From NCBI GenBank assembly GCA_016720585.1, contig JADKKH010000006.1, positions 1 through 64,000 on the forward strand: a stretch of 64,000 bases of DNA. Direction: 5' to 3'. The DNA is from Chitinophagaceae bacterium. Lineage in GTDB: Bacteria > Bacteroidota > Bacteroidia > Chitinophagales > Chitinophagaceae. Below the pieces are notes generated by a model. It had not been told where the DNA came from and did no database searches. It saw nothing but the letters and a program-made list of their open reading frames with translations. Both the position numbers and the translations under genes were made by a program. Below are positions 45,816 to 54,676 of the stretch, piece by piece (within the stretch, counting starts at the first letter, position 1; every line of letters begins with the position of its first letter).

Positions 45816-46613
45816 ATGAAATTAAGCTGGATATTTATTGTATGTATCGTTTTGAGTAGTTGTGGGGGAGGGATGACCAAGCTTTTGAAAAACCCTGACC
45901 CTGCTTACAAACTTCGTATGGCGGAACAATATTTTGTAAAAAAGAAATACAGTTTGGCCCAACAGATTTACGAAGACATTATGCCTTATTATAAGGTAGA
46001 AAAAGAATTTGAAGATATTTATTATAAATACGCTTACTGTGCTTATTACCAGGGAGATTATCCGAATGCCGAAAACCTGTTTAAAAGTTTTCTGGAGATA
46101 TTCACCAATAGTACAAAAGCAGAAGAGGTGGATTATATGAGGGCGTATTCATATTATAAGCAATCACCCAAGGCCGAGTTGGATCAAACGAATACTATTA
46201 AAGCCATGGGAATGATGCAAACCTTTATTAATACACATCCGGGGTCGGAAAAAAATAAAGAAGCAACTGAGATCATTGATAAGTGCAGGGCTAAAATGGA
46301 GATCAAGGATTATCAAAGTGCACAATTGTATTTTGACCTGGGACAGTTCCGGGCTGCGGGCGTTTCTTTTGCTACGTTGCTGAATACATACCCGGAATCA
46401 CAGAAGGGAGATGAATATAAGCTGATGATCATAAAAGCATACTATCGTTTTGCTGAACTAAGTGTGGAAGAAAAGAAGGCAGAACGGTTCGAACAGGTGA
46501 TCAATGAATGCAATGAATTTACGGATCGGTTCCCGGATAGTAAATTGAAGAAAGAATCTGATGTGTTTTTAAATTTATCACAAACCAATATTAAAAATCT
46601 AGGCAATGAGTAA
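45816..46613 (+). CDS. bamD: Outer-membrane assembly lipoprotein BamD
   Basis: 265 residues. Lipobox LSSC with Cys near 16, then TPR-like helices: AYKLRMAEQYFVKKKYSLAQQIYEDIM, YYKYAYCAYYQGDYPNAENLFKSFL, FINTHPGSEKNKEA, TYPESQKGDEYKLMIIKAYYRFAELS. BamD works with BamA to insert beta-barrel proteins in the outer membrane. The 3' end overlaps rpoZ by 8 bases. The order bamD-rpoZ-coaBC-porD is conserved in Bacteroidota (general knowledge). Confidence 0.92.
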   Translation: MKLSWIFIVCIVLSSCGGGMTKLLKNPDPAYKLRMAEQYFVKKKYSLAQQIYEDIMPYYKVEKEFEDIYYKYAYCAYYQGDYPNAENLFKSFLEIFTNSTKAEEVDYMRAYSYYKQSPKAELDQTNTIKAMGMMQTFINTHPGSEKNKEATEIIDKCRAKMEIKDYQSAQLYFDLGQFRAAGVSFATLLNTYPESQKGDEYKLMIIKAYYRFAELSVEEKKAERFEQVINECNEFTDRFPDSKLKKESDVFLNLSQTNIKNLGNE

Positions 46614-46947
46614 ATTAAGACGCCAACTTAGTGCTGGCATTACAAATAATGTTGAAACCCGCAACCTGGATGATATCAAAGGGAAAACGGGTAATTTGTA
46701 TGAATCCATTTCCATCATTGCAAAAAGATCTAACCAGATCAATATTTCACTGAAGGAAGAATTACATAATAAACTGGAAGAATTTGCCAGTCACACGGAC
46801 AGTCTGGAAGAAATCCATGAAAACAAAGAACAGATTGAGATTTCCAGGGCGTATGAAAGAATGCCAAACCCGGCATTGCTTGCTACCCAGGAATTTATGG
46901 ATGATAAAGTCTACTTCCGGAAAGGGGAAGACGAGCTTTTTAGTTAA
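46606..46947 (+). CDS. rpoZ: DNA-directed RNA polymerase omega subunit (Bacteroidota type)
   Basis: 113 residues. The conserved core is GNLYESISIIAKRSNQI, then LKEELHNKLEEFASHTDSLEEIHENKEQIEISRAYERMPNP. It stabilises the beta-prime subunit. It overlaps bamD by 8 bases and is followed by a terminator. Confidence 0.9.
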   Translation: MSKLRRQLSAGITNNVETRNLDDIKGKTGNLYESISIIAKRSNQINISLKEELHNKLEEFASHTDSLEEIHENKEQIEISRAYERMPNPALLATQEFMDDKVYFRKGEDELFS

Positions 46948-46979
46948 GCAGTAAGCGAATTGGTTAATTATATAATTAC

Positions 46980-47004
46980 AGCGATGGTTTTCCGTCGCTT
47001 TTTT
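46980..47004 (+). terminator. Terminator after rpoZ
   Basis: Stem AGCGATGG / CCGTCGCT (one G:U) with a TTTT loop and a T6 run. Confidence 0.8.
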
Positions 47005-47069
47005 ACTTTACAACAGCCATTTCAACTACAATTATGGCCTTTTATAAGTAATTGGTATTTTTGAAGCCT

Positions 47070-48263
47070 ATGTTGCAGGGGAAGAAAATAATACTTGGTA
47101 TAACGGGCAGTATAGCTGCTTATAAATCTAATTTCCTGATCCGGCTACTGGTTAAAGCCGGAGCCGAAGTAAAAGTAATCCTGACACCTTCCGCAAAAGA
47201 TTTTGTTTCTTCCCTTACGCTTTCAACACTTAGCCGGAATGCAGTCCTGGTAGATCTTTTTGACGGACATAATTGGGCCAATCATGCCATGCTGGGTCGC
47301 TGGGCAGATATTATGATCATTGCTCCATTAAGTTGCAATACCCTGGCAAAAATGGCGAATGGCCAATGTGATAATCTTTTAATGGCGACCTATCTTTCTG
47401 CCACTTGTCCTGTGATTGTTGCCCCCGCAATGGATGAAGATATGTGGCATCATCCGGCAACCTTAGAAAATATAACGAAATTGGAATCATTTGGAAACAT
47501 GATAATTCCAGTTGGAAAAGGAGACCTGGCCAGCGGTCTGTGGGGAGACGGGAGGATGGCGGAACCAGAGGATATTGCAGCATATATCAATAATTTTTTT
47601 TTGACCCGCCCACTGGAAGGTAAAAAGGCCCTGGTTACTGCCGGGCCAACATACGAACATATTGACCCGGTACGTTTTATTGGTAATCATTCATCTGGGA
47701 AAATGGGCATTGCAATTGCAAAGGAATTATCACATCGGGGCGCCGATGTTATGTTGGTGCTGGGTCCCACTCCATTTTCCGGTTTAATAAAAGGGGTTTC
47801 TATTGTACAGGTAACTACTGCCGGGGAAATGTATAAGGCCTGTATGGATAACTTTGATACAGCAGATATCGGGATTATGGCTGCGGCTGTTGCCGATTTT
47901 TCGCCGACAGCCAATGCGAAGGAAAAAATAAAAAAAACGGATGATGAGATCACCCTTACGTTAACTAAAACAAAAGACATTCTTAAAACGCTCGGGGAAA
48001 AAAAGAAAAAGAACCAGGTATTGGTGGGTTTTGCACTGGAGACCAATAATGAAAAACAATATGCCCGGGATAAGTTACGGGATAAGAATGCTGACATGAT
48101 TATTATGAATTCATTAAATGATGCAGGAGCAGGATTTGGATATGATACCAATAAGATAACTATATTCGAAAAAGGGGGTCAGGAGTTTCCTTTCGATTTG
48201 AAATCCAAAACCCTGGTTGCTAAAGATATTGTTGACACTATAATCCGTCTTTATTATGTATAA
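47070..48263 (+). CDS. coaBC: Bifunctional phosphopantothenoylcysteine decarboxylase / phosphopantothenate-cysteine ligase
   Basis: About 397 residues from the ATG at 47070; a TTG 18 bases upstream is an alternative. The CoaC flavoprotein half (1-180) has LGITGSIAAYKS, the active-site His in WANHAMLGRWAD and PAMDEDMW. The CoaB half starts near 190 with TAGPTYEHIDPVRFIGNHSSGKMG. It catalyses two steps of coenzyme A synthesis. It overlaps the porD gene by 8 bases. Confidence 0.95.
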   Translation: MLQGKKIILGITGSIAAYKSNFLIRLLVKAGAEVKVILTPSAKDFVSSLTLSTLSRNAVLVDLFDGHNWANHAMLGRWADIMIIAPLSCNTLAKMANGQCDNLLMATYLSATCPVIVAPAMDEDMWHHPATLENITKLESFGNMIIPVGKGDLASGLWGDGRMAEPEDIAAYINNFFLTRPLEGKKALVTAGPTYEHIDPVRFIGNHSSGKMGIAIAKELSHRGADVMLVLGPTPFSGLIKGVSIVQVTTAGEMYKACMDNFDTADIGIMAAAVADFSPTANAKEKIKKTDDEITLTLTKTKDILKTLGEKKKKNQVLVGFALETNNEKQYARDKLRDKNADMIIMNSLNDAGAGFGYDTNKITIFEKGGQEFPFDLKSKTLVAKDIVDTIIRLYYV

Positions 48264-49173
48264 GAGAAGTCTGGTAATTAGTATTATCATTTTTTGTTCC
48301 ATGCTTTCACAGGCACAGGAAATACAGGCACGCCTGACTGTATTAACGAGTAAGGTAAGTACCCAGGTGGATAAAAAAGTATTTCAAACCCTGCAAAATG
48401 CCCTGATGAATTTTTTGAATAACCGCAGGTGGACCAATGATGCTTTTCAAACGTCTGAAAAAATTCAATGCAATTTCTTATTGAATATTGACCAGGACCT
48501 GGGTAATAATACATTCAAAGGAAAGCTGACAGTACAGGCTGCCCGGCCGGTTTATAATACAAACTATGATTCGCCGATCATGAATTTCCTGGATGATAAT
48601 ATAGTTTTCAGGTATGTGGAATTTCAGCCCGTCGAATTCAATGAAAACCGGATACAGGGAAATGATCCCATGACTGCGAACATTACTGCAGTGCTTGCAT
48701 ATTATGTAAACCTGATACTTGGTTTAGATTATGACTCTTTTTCTTTAAGGGGCGGAGATCCCTATTTTCAAAAAGCCTGGAATATTGTAAACAATGCCCC
48801 GGAAAGCCGGGATATCACCGGATGGAAATCATTTGAAAGCATTCGTAACCGTTACTGGCTGGCTGAAAACTTTAATAATAGCCGGTTCGCATTGATCCAT
48901 GATGCTTTGTATTCTTATTATCGGACAGGCATGGATATATTTTTTGAAAATGAAGATGCTGGTCGCACCGGGATACAAAATTGTTTGAATTTCCTGAATA
49001 CGATCAACAATGAAAATCCGAATTCAATGTTCCTGCAGTTTTTCTTCCAGGGTAAAAGCACGGAACTGGTAAAAGTATTCAGTAAGGCGAATGCCGATCA
49101 GAAAACCAGGGCCAGGGATATTTTGACCAAACTGGATATTACAAACGGAACCGCTTATAAAGAACTTAAATGA
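48256..49173 (+). CDS. porD: PorD-like type IX secretion protein (DUF4835)
   Basis: 305 residues with a signal peptide ending SQAQ (about 22). The DUF4835 body begins EIQARLTVLTSKVSTQVDKKVFQTLQNALMNFLNNRRW, with YDSPIMNFLDDNIVFRYVEFQP and NITAVLAYYVNLILGLDYDSFSLRGGDPYFQKA. PorD is required for T9SS function in other Bacteroidota. Its presence fits the four T9SS cargo proteins in the window. It overlaps coaBC by 8 bases and the DUF4296 gene by 4. Confidence 0.9.
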   Translation: MYKRSLVISIIIFCSMLSQAQEIQARLTVLTSKVSTQVDKKVFQTLQNALMNFLNNRRWTNDAFQTSEKIQCNFLLNIDQDLGNNTFKGKLTVQAARPVYNTNYDSPIMNFLDDNIVFRYVEFQPVEFNENRIQGNDPMTANITAVLAYYVNLILGLDYDSFSLRGGDPYFQKAWNIVNNAPESRDITGWKSFESIRNRYWLAENFNNSRFALIHDALYSYYRTGMDIFFENEDAGRTGIQNCLNFLNTINNENPNSMFLQFFFQGKSTELVKVFSKANADQKTRARDILTKLDITNGTAYKELK

Positions 49174-49610
49174 AAGCAGGCATAGCAATGATTTGCTTAG
49201 CGTTAATTCAGCTATGCTGTAACAACAAAAGCAAAGTTCCCAGGGATATATTACCGGCTCAAAAAATGCAGGTCGTGTTATGGGATATGATGCGGGCCGA
49301 TAGGTTTTTGACAGATTTTGTTTTGAACAGGGATACTTCGCTGAACCAGAAATCAGAGAGTATAAAATTGTATCAGCAGGTTTTTGCTATACACGGCATA
49401 ACCAAAGAAATTTTCCGTGAAAGTTTTTCCTATTACCAGGCACACCCGGCATTATTACAGGGGATAATGGACTCCCTGAATAATAAATCTGGAACGGCTC
49501 CAACCGAGCTGGTAAGACCAGAAGATACCATTCAGCGGCAGCTACCCCAACCTTCTTTGCAGGATACCAGTAGCTCCGGAAAAAAAAGAAGATTGCTGCA
49601 CCCTGATTAA
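49170..49610 (+). CDS. DUF4296 lipoprotein
   Basis: 146 residues with a lipobox-like LIQLCC near residue 16. The conserved part is VLWDMMRADRFLTDFV, followed by YQQVFAIHGITKEIFRESFSYYQAHP. Found across Bacteroidota near T9SS and coaBC genes; function unknown. It overlaps porD by 4 bases. Confidence 0.8.
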   Translation: MKAGIAMICLALIQLCCNNKSKVPRDILPAQKMQVVLWDMMRADRFLTDFVLNRDTSLNQKSESIKLYQQVFAIHGITKEIFRESFSYYQAHPALLQGIMDSLNNKSGTAPTELVRPEDTIQRQLPQPSLQDTSSSGKKRRLLHPD

Positions 49611-49663
49611 TAAATGAATCAACCGGGTTATTTCCAACTTTCTTAATTTTATCATCTAATCAT

Positions 49664-50371
49664 ATGTACATGAACAAAGTGGTTGCTGACGCCAATGAAG
49701 CTATTCATGATATTCAGGATGGTGCTATCCTGATGCTGGGGGGATTTGGGCTTTGTGGAATCCCCGAAAAATGTATTGCGGCGCTTGTTGCGAAAGGAGT
49801 AATGCAACTGACCTGTATATCGAATAATGCCGGCATAGATGATTTTGGAGTTGGGCTTATGCTCCGGCAAAAGCAGGTGAAAAAAATGATTTCATCTTAT
49901 GTTGGCGAAAACGCTGAATTTGAAAGGCAACTGCTGAGCGGGGAATTGGAAGTTGAATTGATACCCCAGGGCACATTGGCTACACGATGTATGGCTGCAG
50001 GGTATGGGATGCCCGCTGTTTACACACCGGCAGGTGTGGGAACAGAAGTGGCCGAAGGAAAGGAAGTGCGTCATTTTAATGGCAAAGATTATTTACTGGA
50101 ATATGCGTTTCAGGCGGATTTTGCCATAGTAAAGGCCTGGAAAGGAGATACGGATGGCAATCTTATTTATAAGGAAACAGCGCGAAATTTTAATCCGTTG
50201 ATGGCCATGGCCGGAAAGACAACCATTGCAGAAGTGGAAGAACTGGTGCCGGCCGGCAAACTGGATCCGGATGCAATTCATACACCCGGTATTTATGTTC
50301 ACCGGATTTTTCAGGGTACAGGTTATGAAAAAAGAATTGAACAAAAAACAGTCAGAAAGAAGCATCCCTGA
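49664..50371 (+). CDS. scoA: 3-oxoacid CoA-transferase subunit A
   Basis: 235 residues. Start MYMNKVVADANEAIHDI; Met3 is an alternative. The CoA-transferase motif GGFGLCGIPE lies near residue 27. Later come LLSGELEVELIPQGTLA, PAVYTPAGVGTEVAEGKE and FNPLMAMAGKTTIAEVEELVP. Together with subunit B it moves CoA from succinyl-CoA to acetoacetate or a similar 3-oxoacid. Subunit B follows after 47 bases. Confidence 0.93.
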   Translation: MYMNKVVADANEAIHDIQDGAILMLGGFGLCGIPEKCIAALVAKGVMQLTCISNNAGIDDFGVGLMLRQKQVKKMISSYVGENAEFERQLLSGELEVELIPQGTLATRCMAAGYGMPAVYTPAGVGTEVAEGKEVRHFNGKDYLLEYAFQADFAIVKAWKGDTDGNLIYKETARNFNPLMAMAGKTTIAEVEELVPAGKLDPDAIHTPGIYVHRIFQGTGYEKRIEQKTVRKKHP

Positions 50372-50418
50372 TGTCCCTTCGTGGGATAAAAGAAAGTAAA
50401 TTAGTAAAGTAAATCTTA

Positions 50419-51075
50419 ATGGCATTAACTAAAGAACAAATAGCGCAACGTATTGCCCGGGAATTGAAAGATGGGTTTTATGTAAACCTGGGGATTGGAA
50501 TTCCGACACTTGTGGCGAATTATATTCCTGAAGGAATCAATGTTGTGCTACAAAGTGAAAATGGTTTACTGGGCATGGGGCCGTTTCCTTTTGAAGGTGA
50601 AGAAGATCCTGATCTGATTAATGCCGGAAAGCAAACCATTACCACGGTACCGGGATCTGCCTTTTTTGATTCAGCCATGAGTTTTGGGATGATACGGGCT
50701 GGTAAAGTTGACCTTACCGTATTGGGTGCTATGGAAGTAAGCGAAGAAGGGGATATTGCTAACTGGAAGATTCCCGGCAAAATGGTGAAAGGAATGGGCG
50801 GGGCGATGGATTTGGTGGCCAGTGCTAAAAATATCATTGTTGCCATGATGCATAGTAACCCCAAAGGTGAATCCAAATTGTTGCCCAGGTGTACACTTCC
50901 TTTAACAGGTGTGAAATGTGTTAAAAAAATTATTACGGATATGGCAGTGCTGGATGTAACGGACAAAGGATTTAAACTACTTGAAAGAGCTCCGGGGGTG
51001 TCCGTTGATGATATAAAAGCCAGGACGTCCGGTAAACTGATAATTGAAGGAGATATTCCCGAGATACAATTCTAA
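50419..51075 (+). CDS. scoB: 3-oxoacid CoA-transferase subunit B
   Basis: 218 residues. The catalytic Glu lies in VLQSENGLLGMGPFP near residue 48. Also GIGIPTLVANYIPEG, GSAFFDSAMSFGMIRAGKVDLTVLGAMEV and MVKGMGGAMDLVASAK. Forms the A2B2 enzyme with the upstream subunit. Its 3' end faces the convergent response regulator gene. Confidence 0.93.
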   Translation: MALTKEQIAQRIARELKDGFYVNLGIGIPTLVANYIPEGINVVLQSENGLLGMGPFPFEGEEDPDLINAGKQTITTVPGSAFFDSAMSFGMIRAGKVDLTVLGAMEVSEEGDIANWKIPGKMVKGMGGAMDLVASAKNIIVAMMHSNPKGESKLLPRCTLPLTGVKCVKKIITDMAVLDVTDKGFKLLERAPGVSVDDIKARTSGKLIIEGDIPEIQF

Positions 51076-51133
51076 GAATTAGCTTATCCGTTATAATACC
51101 TGAAAAATCGTTGCTTAAGTTTTTTAAAGGGGA

Positions 51134-51783
51134 TTAATCAATCAGGTTGTTTTTTACAGCAAAGAAAACAAGTCCTGCCGTATTCTTACTTCCAAAACGT
51201 TCCATCAGGCGATCTTTTATCGCTTCAACGGTTCGTGGGCTGATTTCCATTTTTTGGGCAATTTCCTGGGCGGTAAATTCCATACAGATAAATCGCAAAA
51301 CATCTTTTTCCTTGTCACTTAACGTGATCTCGCTATTAAGTGAAGGAATAACTTTTTGCCGTGAATGTGATTTTTTGAGCAGGATGCGGTTGACAAAATT
51401 ATTGAGGTAGTATCCTTTTTCAAATACTTCCACAATAGCCCTTCTGATTTCATTGGGTTCTGCATTTTTTAGCAGGTAGCCATTGGCACCATTTTCCATC
51501 AGGTGATAAACAAACCGCTCATCTTCGTACATACTCAGTATCAGCACTTTTATCTGGGGGAATTGTTTGCTGATTATTTTAGTGGCTTCAATACCATCTT
51601 TTCCGGGCATCCGCAGGTCCATCAGCACTACATCAGGTTCGGAGGCCGATAAACCGCTTAACAGTTCATCTCCATTTTCTGCTTCCTGTACAAACTTAAT
51701 ATTGGTAAAGGGGCGCAGGAGAGAATAACTCCCTTGCGAAAAATTTTATGATCGTCAGCAATAGCAACCTTGATGATTCCCAT
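51134..51783 (-). pseudogene. NarL/FixJ response regulator, frameshifted in the receiver domain
   Basis: Start ATG 51783: MGIIKVAIADDHKIFRKGVILS, then the frame breaks near 51718-51724. The second frame continues RPFTNIKFVQEAENGDELL, VVLMDLRMPGKDG (phospho-acceptor Asp) and the LuxR helix-turn-helix LSDKEKDVLRFICMEFTAQEIAQKMEISPRTVEAIK, to the stop at 51134. One missing C (CTCTCCTG for CTCTCCCTG) explains the break. The full protein would be about 217 residues. It directly follows the sensor kinase on the same strand and is its probable partner. Either a true pseudogene or a sequencing error. Confidence 0.85.
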
Positions 51784-51833
51784 AGTTATCAGATATTCGA
51801 TAAAATTAGCAAATTCCGGTCACTTCTGGCGGA

Positions 51834-53141
51834 TTACTCGTACGGTTCATCTTTTGGCAGCTCGATAGTTACTTTATAATAGGTCTGAGAAATGTCTTTT
51901 TCAAAATTGATTTGGCCATGTACTACCCGGAGGCGGCTGCTTATGTTTTTCAGACCGAGACCTACATTACTCTTGTTCAGTTTATCAAAGTCTGATTGAA
52001 CAATACCCCGCCCGTCATGATGAATGCGCAGGTAGAATTTATCAGCATGGACATTTTGGGTTAAATGGATAAAGCTGGCACTGCTATGTTTCAGTATGTT
52101 ATTGATAAGCTCCTGAACCACCCGGAAGATGATAAGTTCCTTTTCTCCTTTCAGGCGTTCCTTATATTCATGAAAGCGGCTGCTGGCATTGATAGCACCG
52201 GAACCGCTTATTTTCTGAAACAGATCATTCACAGCTGATTCCAGCCCGAAATTTTTCAGGGTAGGGGGCATCAGGCTGTGACTGATATTACGGACAAGCT
52301 GAATGGTATCATCAATGATCTGCCTTGCCTGGAAAATGGATTGCAATTGGGTGGCTTTGTCCTGGTTTACCAGGTTCTCATTCAGGTACAGGCGGGCCGT
52401 GGCCAGCAAGGGGCCGGCATCATCATGCAGGTCGGCGGCGAGGCGCTGACGCTCTTCTTCCTGTAATTTGATAGAGGCGTTGAGTAGTATCTTTTGTTGC
52501 TCCTGCTCCATCTGTTGCAGTTTGTTCTGAAAACGAAGCACCCGGCGCTGGTGCATGACGATGAAGATGAGGGAGTAAATAAAGATGGAAAGCAAAAAAA
52601 GAATATTCTTAATTATTTCGGCTAAGTATGTCATATTCCCGAAAGTTTCAACCTGATCGTGTTTTAGATGATTGATTAGAATGTAAAAGAAAAAAGATCC
52701 GCCTAAATAAATCAATATCCCGATTGAAATCCAGAAACAAAAATGATTATATATATACTGACCATTAATTTTCTGTGAGAACTCATAAAAGAAATAGAGT
52801 ATATAGGTTAGAAGTAATATAGTTTCTATGCCAATTGGCACTGAATCAAGTCGGATTAGTTTTGTATTTAAAAAGTATATAATTTGAAATAAAAGAAAGA
52901 GAATAGAAAGGATGATGATAAGGGTTTTAGTTTTTTTATTTTTTATATTATACCAGAAAAAAAATCCAAAAAACGCATATTCCAAAAAAGTATAGAATGA
53001 TTGATATAGTTTCTTAAATTCCTTAGGAAGTGTGTCATAGGAAAATAACAAACCAAAAAAAAGTATACCGTAGATGGCTAAAAAAAGAGGAACTATTTCC
53101 TTCTTTTTGTTTCTGGAAATAAGAAAACCTAGCGGCAACAA
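51834..53141 (-). CDS. Multi-pass membrane sensor histidine kinase (HisKA_3 type)
   Basis: 435 residues. About six or seven membrane helices at 1-215 form the sensor, followed by a coiled coil (RVLRFQNKLQQMEQEQQ), the dimerisation/His box ERQRLAADLHDDAGPLL near 240, and a HATPase with ELINNILKHS, DGRGI and VGLGLKNI. It would phosphorylate the NarL-type regulator 50 bases downstream. The apparent TTG start leaves the first helix short: the frame stays open to about 53177 (SFFIILVTSSYLLLPLGFL). A single missing T in the T6 run near 53170-53175 would join it to an upstream frame beginning ATG 53283, so the N-terminus is uncertain. Confidence 0.85.
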   Translation of the reverse strand: MLPLGFLISRNKKKEIVPLFLAIYGILFFGLLFSYDTLPKEFKKLYQSFYTFLEYAFFGFFFWYNIKNKKTKTLIIILSILFLLFQIIYFLNTKLIRLDSVPIGIETILLLTYILYFFYEFSQKINGQYIYNHFCFWISIGILIYLGGSFFFYILINHLKHDQVETFGNMTYLAEIIKNILFLLSIFIYSLIFIVMHQRRVLRFQNKLQQMEQEQQKILLNASIKLQEEERQRLAADLHDDAGPLLATARLYLNENLVNQDKATQLQSIFQARQIIDDTIQLVRNISHSLMPPTLKNFGLESAVNDLFQKISGSGAINASSRFHEYKERLKGEKELIIFRVVQELINNILKHSSASFIHLTQNVHADKFYLRIHHDGRGIVQSDFDKLNKSNVGLGLKNISSRLRVVHGQINFEKDISQTYYKVTIELPKDEPYE

Positions 53142-53186
53142 TAAATAGGAGGAGGTGACTAGTATAATAAAAAAGCTTTTCTATAA

Positions 53187-53208
53187 TTTGGATTTTTATG
53201 AATCCAAA
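53187..53208 (-). promoter_or_regulatory. Hairpin in the leader of the sensor kinase
   Basis: A perfect 8-bp stem TTTGGATT / AATCCAAA with a 6-base loop, between a 20-codon ORF and the kinase gene. No T-run, so it may control translation rather than terminate. Confidence 0.4.
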
Positions 53209-53254
53209 AATAGAAAAACTTTTTAAGATTTGTAGCTTAACGATGTAATACTGA

Positions 53255-53317
53255 TTAGTCTTCCCAAACAGTAATAATAACATCGTTTTCCCAAGCTCTT
53301 TTCACATTCTTTTTCAT
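53255..53317 (-). CDS. Putative 20-residue peptide ORF upstream of the sensor kinase
   Basis: ATG 53317 to TAA 53255 encodes MKKNVKRAWENDVIITVWED. The basic start and acidic, Trp-containing end look non-random. No family is known to me. GTTACTGTTATGAAAA around its start also occurs at 63590-63605, ahead of another mini-ORF. It could be a leader peptide, a signalling peptide, or chance. Confidence 0.3.
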   Translation of the reverse strand: MKKNVKRAWENDVIITVWED

Positions 53318-53464
53318 AACAGTAACATTTTAAAGCCTTTCGAATTCGAATTTGAACTGTAAATGTTGAAATTTGTCGTATCGAAAGCAATCGTACTACA
53401 TCCAGGTATAAATTGATAAAATGCCGTATAACGTAGTATGGGTAACGATTTCAGCGATTTTTTG

Positions 53465-53478
53465 TAGTATTCATACTA
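53465..53478. promoter_or_regulatory. TAGTATTCATACTA inverted repeat
   Basis: A perfect 6-bp inverted repeat with a 2-base centre, about 150 bases upstream of the peptide ORF and 320 upstream of the kinase start. It resembles dimeric regulator sites, but no binding protein can be assigned. Confidence 0.3.
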
Positions 53479-53672
53479 TTATAAAACAAGTATTTATTCT
53501 AAGTAAAAATAGTAAAAATACGTATTATAAAATAGCAAATTTACCTGGGGAAAGCCCGGTTATTAACAGGTGGGGATAAGAAAATAGGTAAGTTTTTGGC
53601 CAAAAGGAACTTTAGCAATGCAATTTCAGGGCTTTGAAAATTTCCCTTTTACTGGATAATCAGGAATAAGGA

Positions 53673-53878
53673 AGAAAGTTGATTGACATTGGATTTCGCT
53701 TATGGCATTCAAGGGATTTGGAAATCATATTCAGGACGGTTATTCAGGACATTGGATGATTTGAGGGGCTCCATCTTCAGTCAATCAACTAAAGACAAAA
53801 ATAAATACTCACACGGGTGTACACAAGAGGAATAGCACGGCTTTTGGCCAGTTCGGTATTTACGTATGACATCGTAAT
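53673..53878 (+). repeat. Two-copy intergenic element, copy A
   Basis: Inverted ends AGAAAGTTGATTGAC (53673-53687) and GTCAATCAACT (53780-53790) enclose conserved internal blocks (TTGGAAATCAT, GGACGGTT, GGACATTGGATGA). Similarity to copy B continues past the right arm to ACATCGTAA at 53878. Non-coding, between a kinase gene and a regulator gene. It could be a structured RNA, a MITE-like relic, or a duplicated control region. Confidence 0.6.
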
Positions 53879-54008
53879 GTTTCGTTACCTAAATGAAAAT
53901 ATACGATGGAAGCGATGAAAATACACGTAGAGGGCAGAATCAGAGGTTCTTCCGGGCTTTCTATACATTTTTGGGATTTAATAATAGCAGACCCGGAATA
54001 TGGGTTCT

Positions 54009-54674
54009 TTATAATAAGGTAACCACCCCATGCCTCAACGCGACCATTGCGAGCCCTACCCGGCTTTTTACATCCAGTTTAATAAATAACTGATCCCGCA
54101 GCGTATCAACTGACCTTGGGTTTAAGCCCATCTTCTGAGCCACTTCTTTATAGGTGAGATCTGAACAGGCCAATTTTAGAAATTCCACTTCCTGGTCAGA
54201 GAGCATCGCTTTTTGTAAACTATGACTGCTCTCTGAATTATTACGGAATAAATTTACCAGTTTACCGGTAGTATGGTTAGAATAATAATAGCCGGATTGC
54301 ATAACCGACTGTATGGCAAATTTTAATTCTGAAGGATGGATATCTTTTTTCAGGAACCCCTTCACACCTGCCTGGAGCAACCGGATAAGGGAATGTTCTG
54401 AATCATACATCGTCAGCATCAGCACATGCACCTGCGGGGCATTTTTTTGCAGCCATAATGCCGTTTCATAACCATCCATAACCGGCATATTCAGATCTAG
54501 GATGACCACATCGGGCACAACACCAGCGGCGATGCTCTCAGTTATTTCCCTGCCGGTACCGGACTGAAGGATAACCCGGCAGATACCAAAACTGTCAATC
54601 AGGGAAGCCAGCGCATTGCGCAAAAGCACATGATCATCGGCCATAGCAATTTTTATCGGCGTATTGTTTTCCAT
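54009..54674 (-). CDS. NarL/FixJ response regulator
   Basis: 221 residues, intact. Receiver domain with MADDHVLLRNAL and VVILDLNMPVMDG (phospho-acceptor Asp near 58); LuxR-type helix-turn-helix near the C-terminus: LSDQEVEFLKLACSDLTYKEVAQKMGLNPRSVDTLRD. It starts 2 bases after the upstream kinase gene's stop, so the pair is coupled. Target genes unknown. Confidence 0.92.
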   Translation of the reverse strand: MENNTPIKIAMADDHVLLRNALASLIDSFGICRVILQSGTGREITESIAAGVVPDVVILDLNMPVMDGYETALWLQKNAPQVHVLMLTMYDSEHSLIRLLQAGVKGFLKKDIHPSELKFAIQSVMQSGYYYSNHTTGKLVNLFRNNSESSHSLQKAMLSDQEVEFLKLACSDLTYKEVAQKMGLNPRSVDTLRDQLFIKLDVKSRVGLAMVALRHGVVTLL

Positions 54675-54676
54675 AT

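Larger units (their letters stand above)
53142..54008. other. 867-bp non-coding gap between two kinase/regulator pairs
   Basis: AT-rich. It holds the kinase leader with the 20-codon ORF, an inverted repeat at 53465-53478 and copy A of the two-copy element (53673-53878). The rest shows no gene. A 66-codon plus-strand frame near 53893 has no protein-like features and overlaps the regulator gene. Confidence 0.5.

Noticed and set aside
47687..48151. 154-codon antisense ORF in coaBC
   Set aside because: coaBC is certain and the antisense product is not protein-like.
53893..54093. 66-codon plus-strand ORF
   Set aside because: Overlaps the regulator gene antisense and has no protein-like features.
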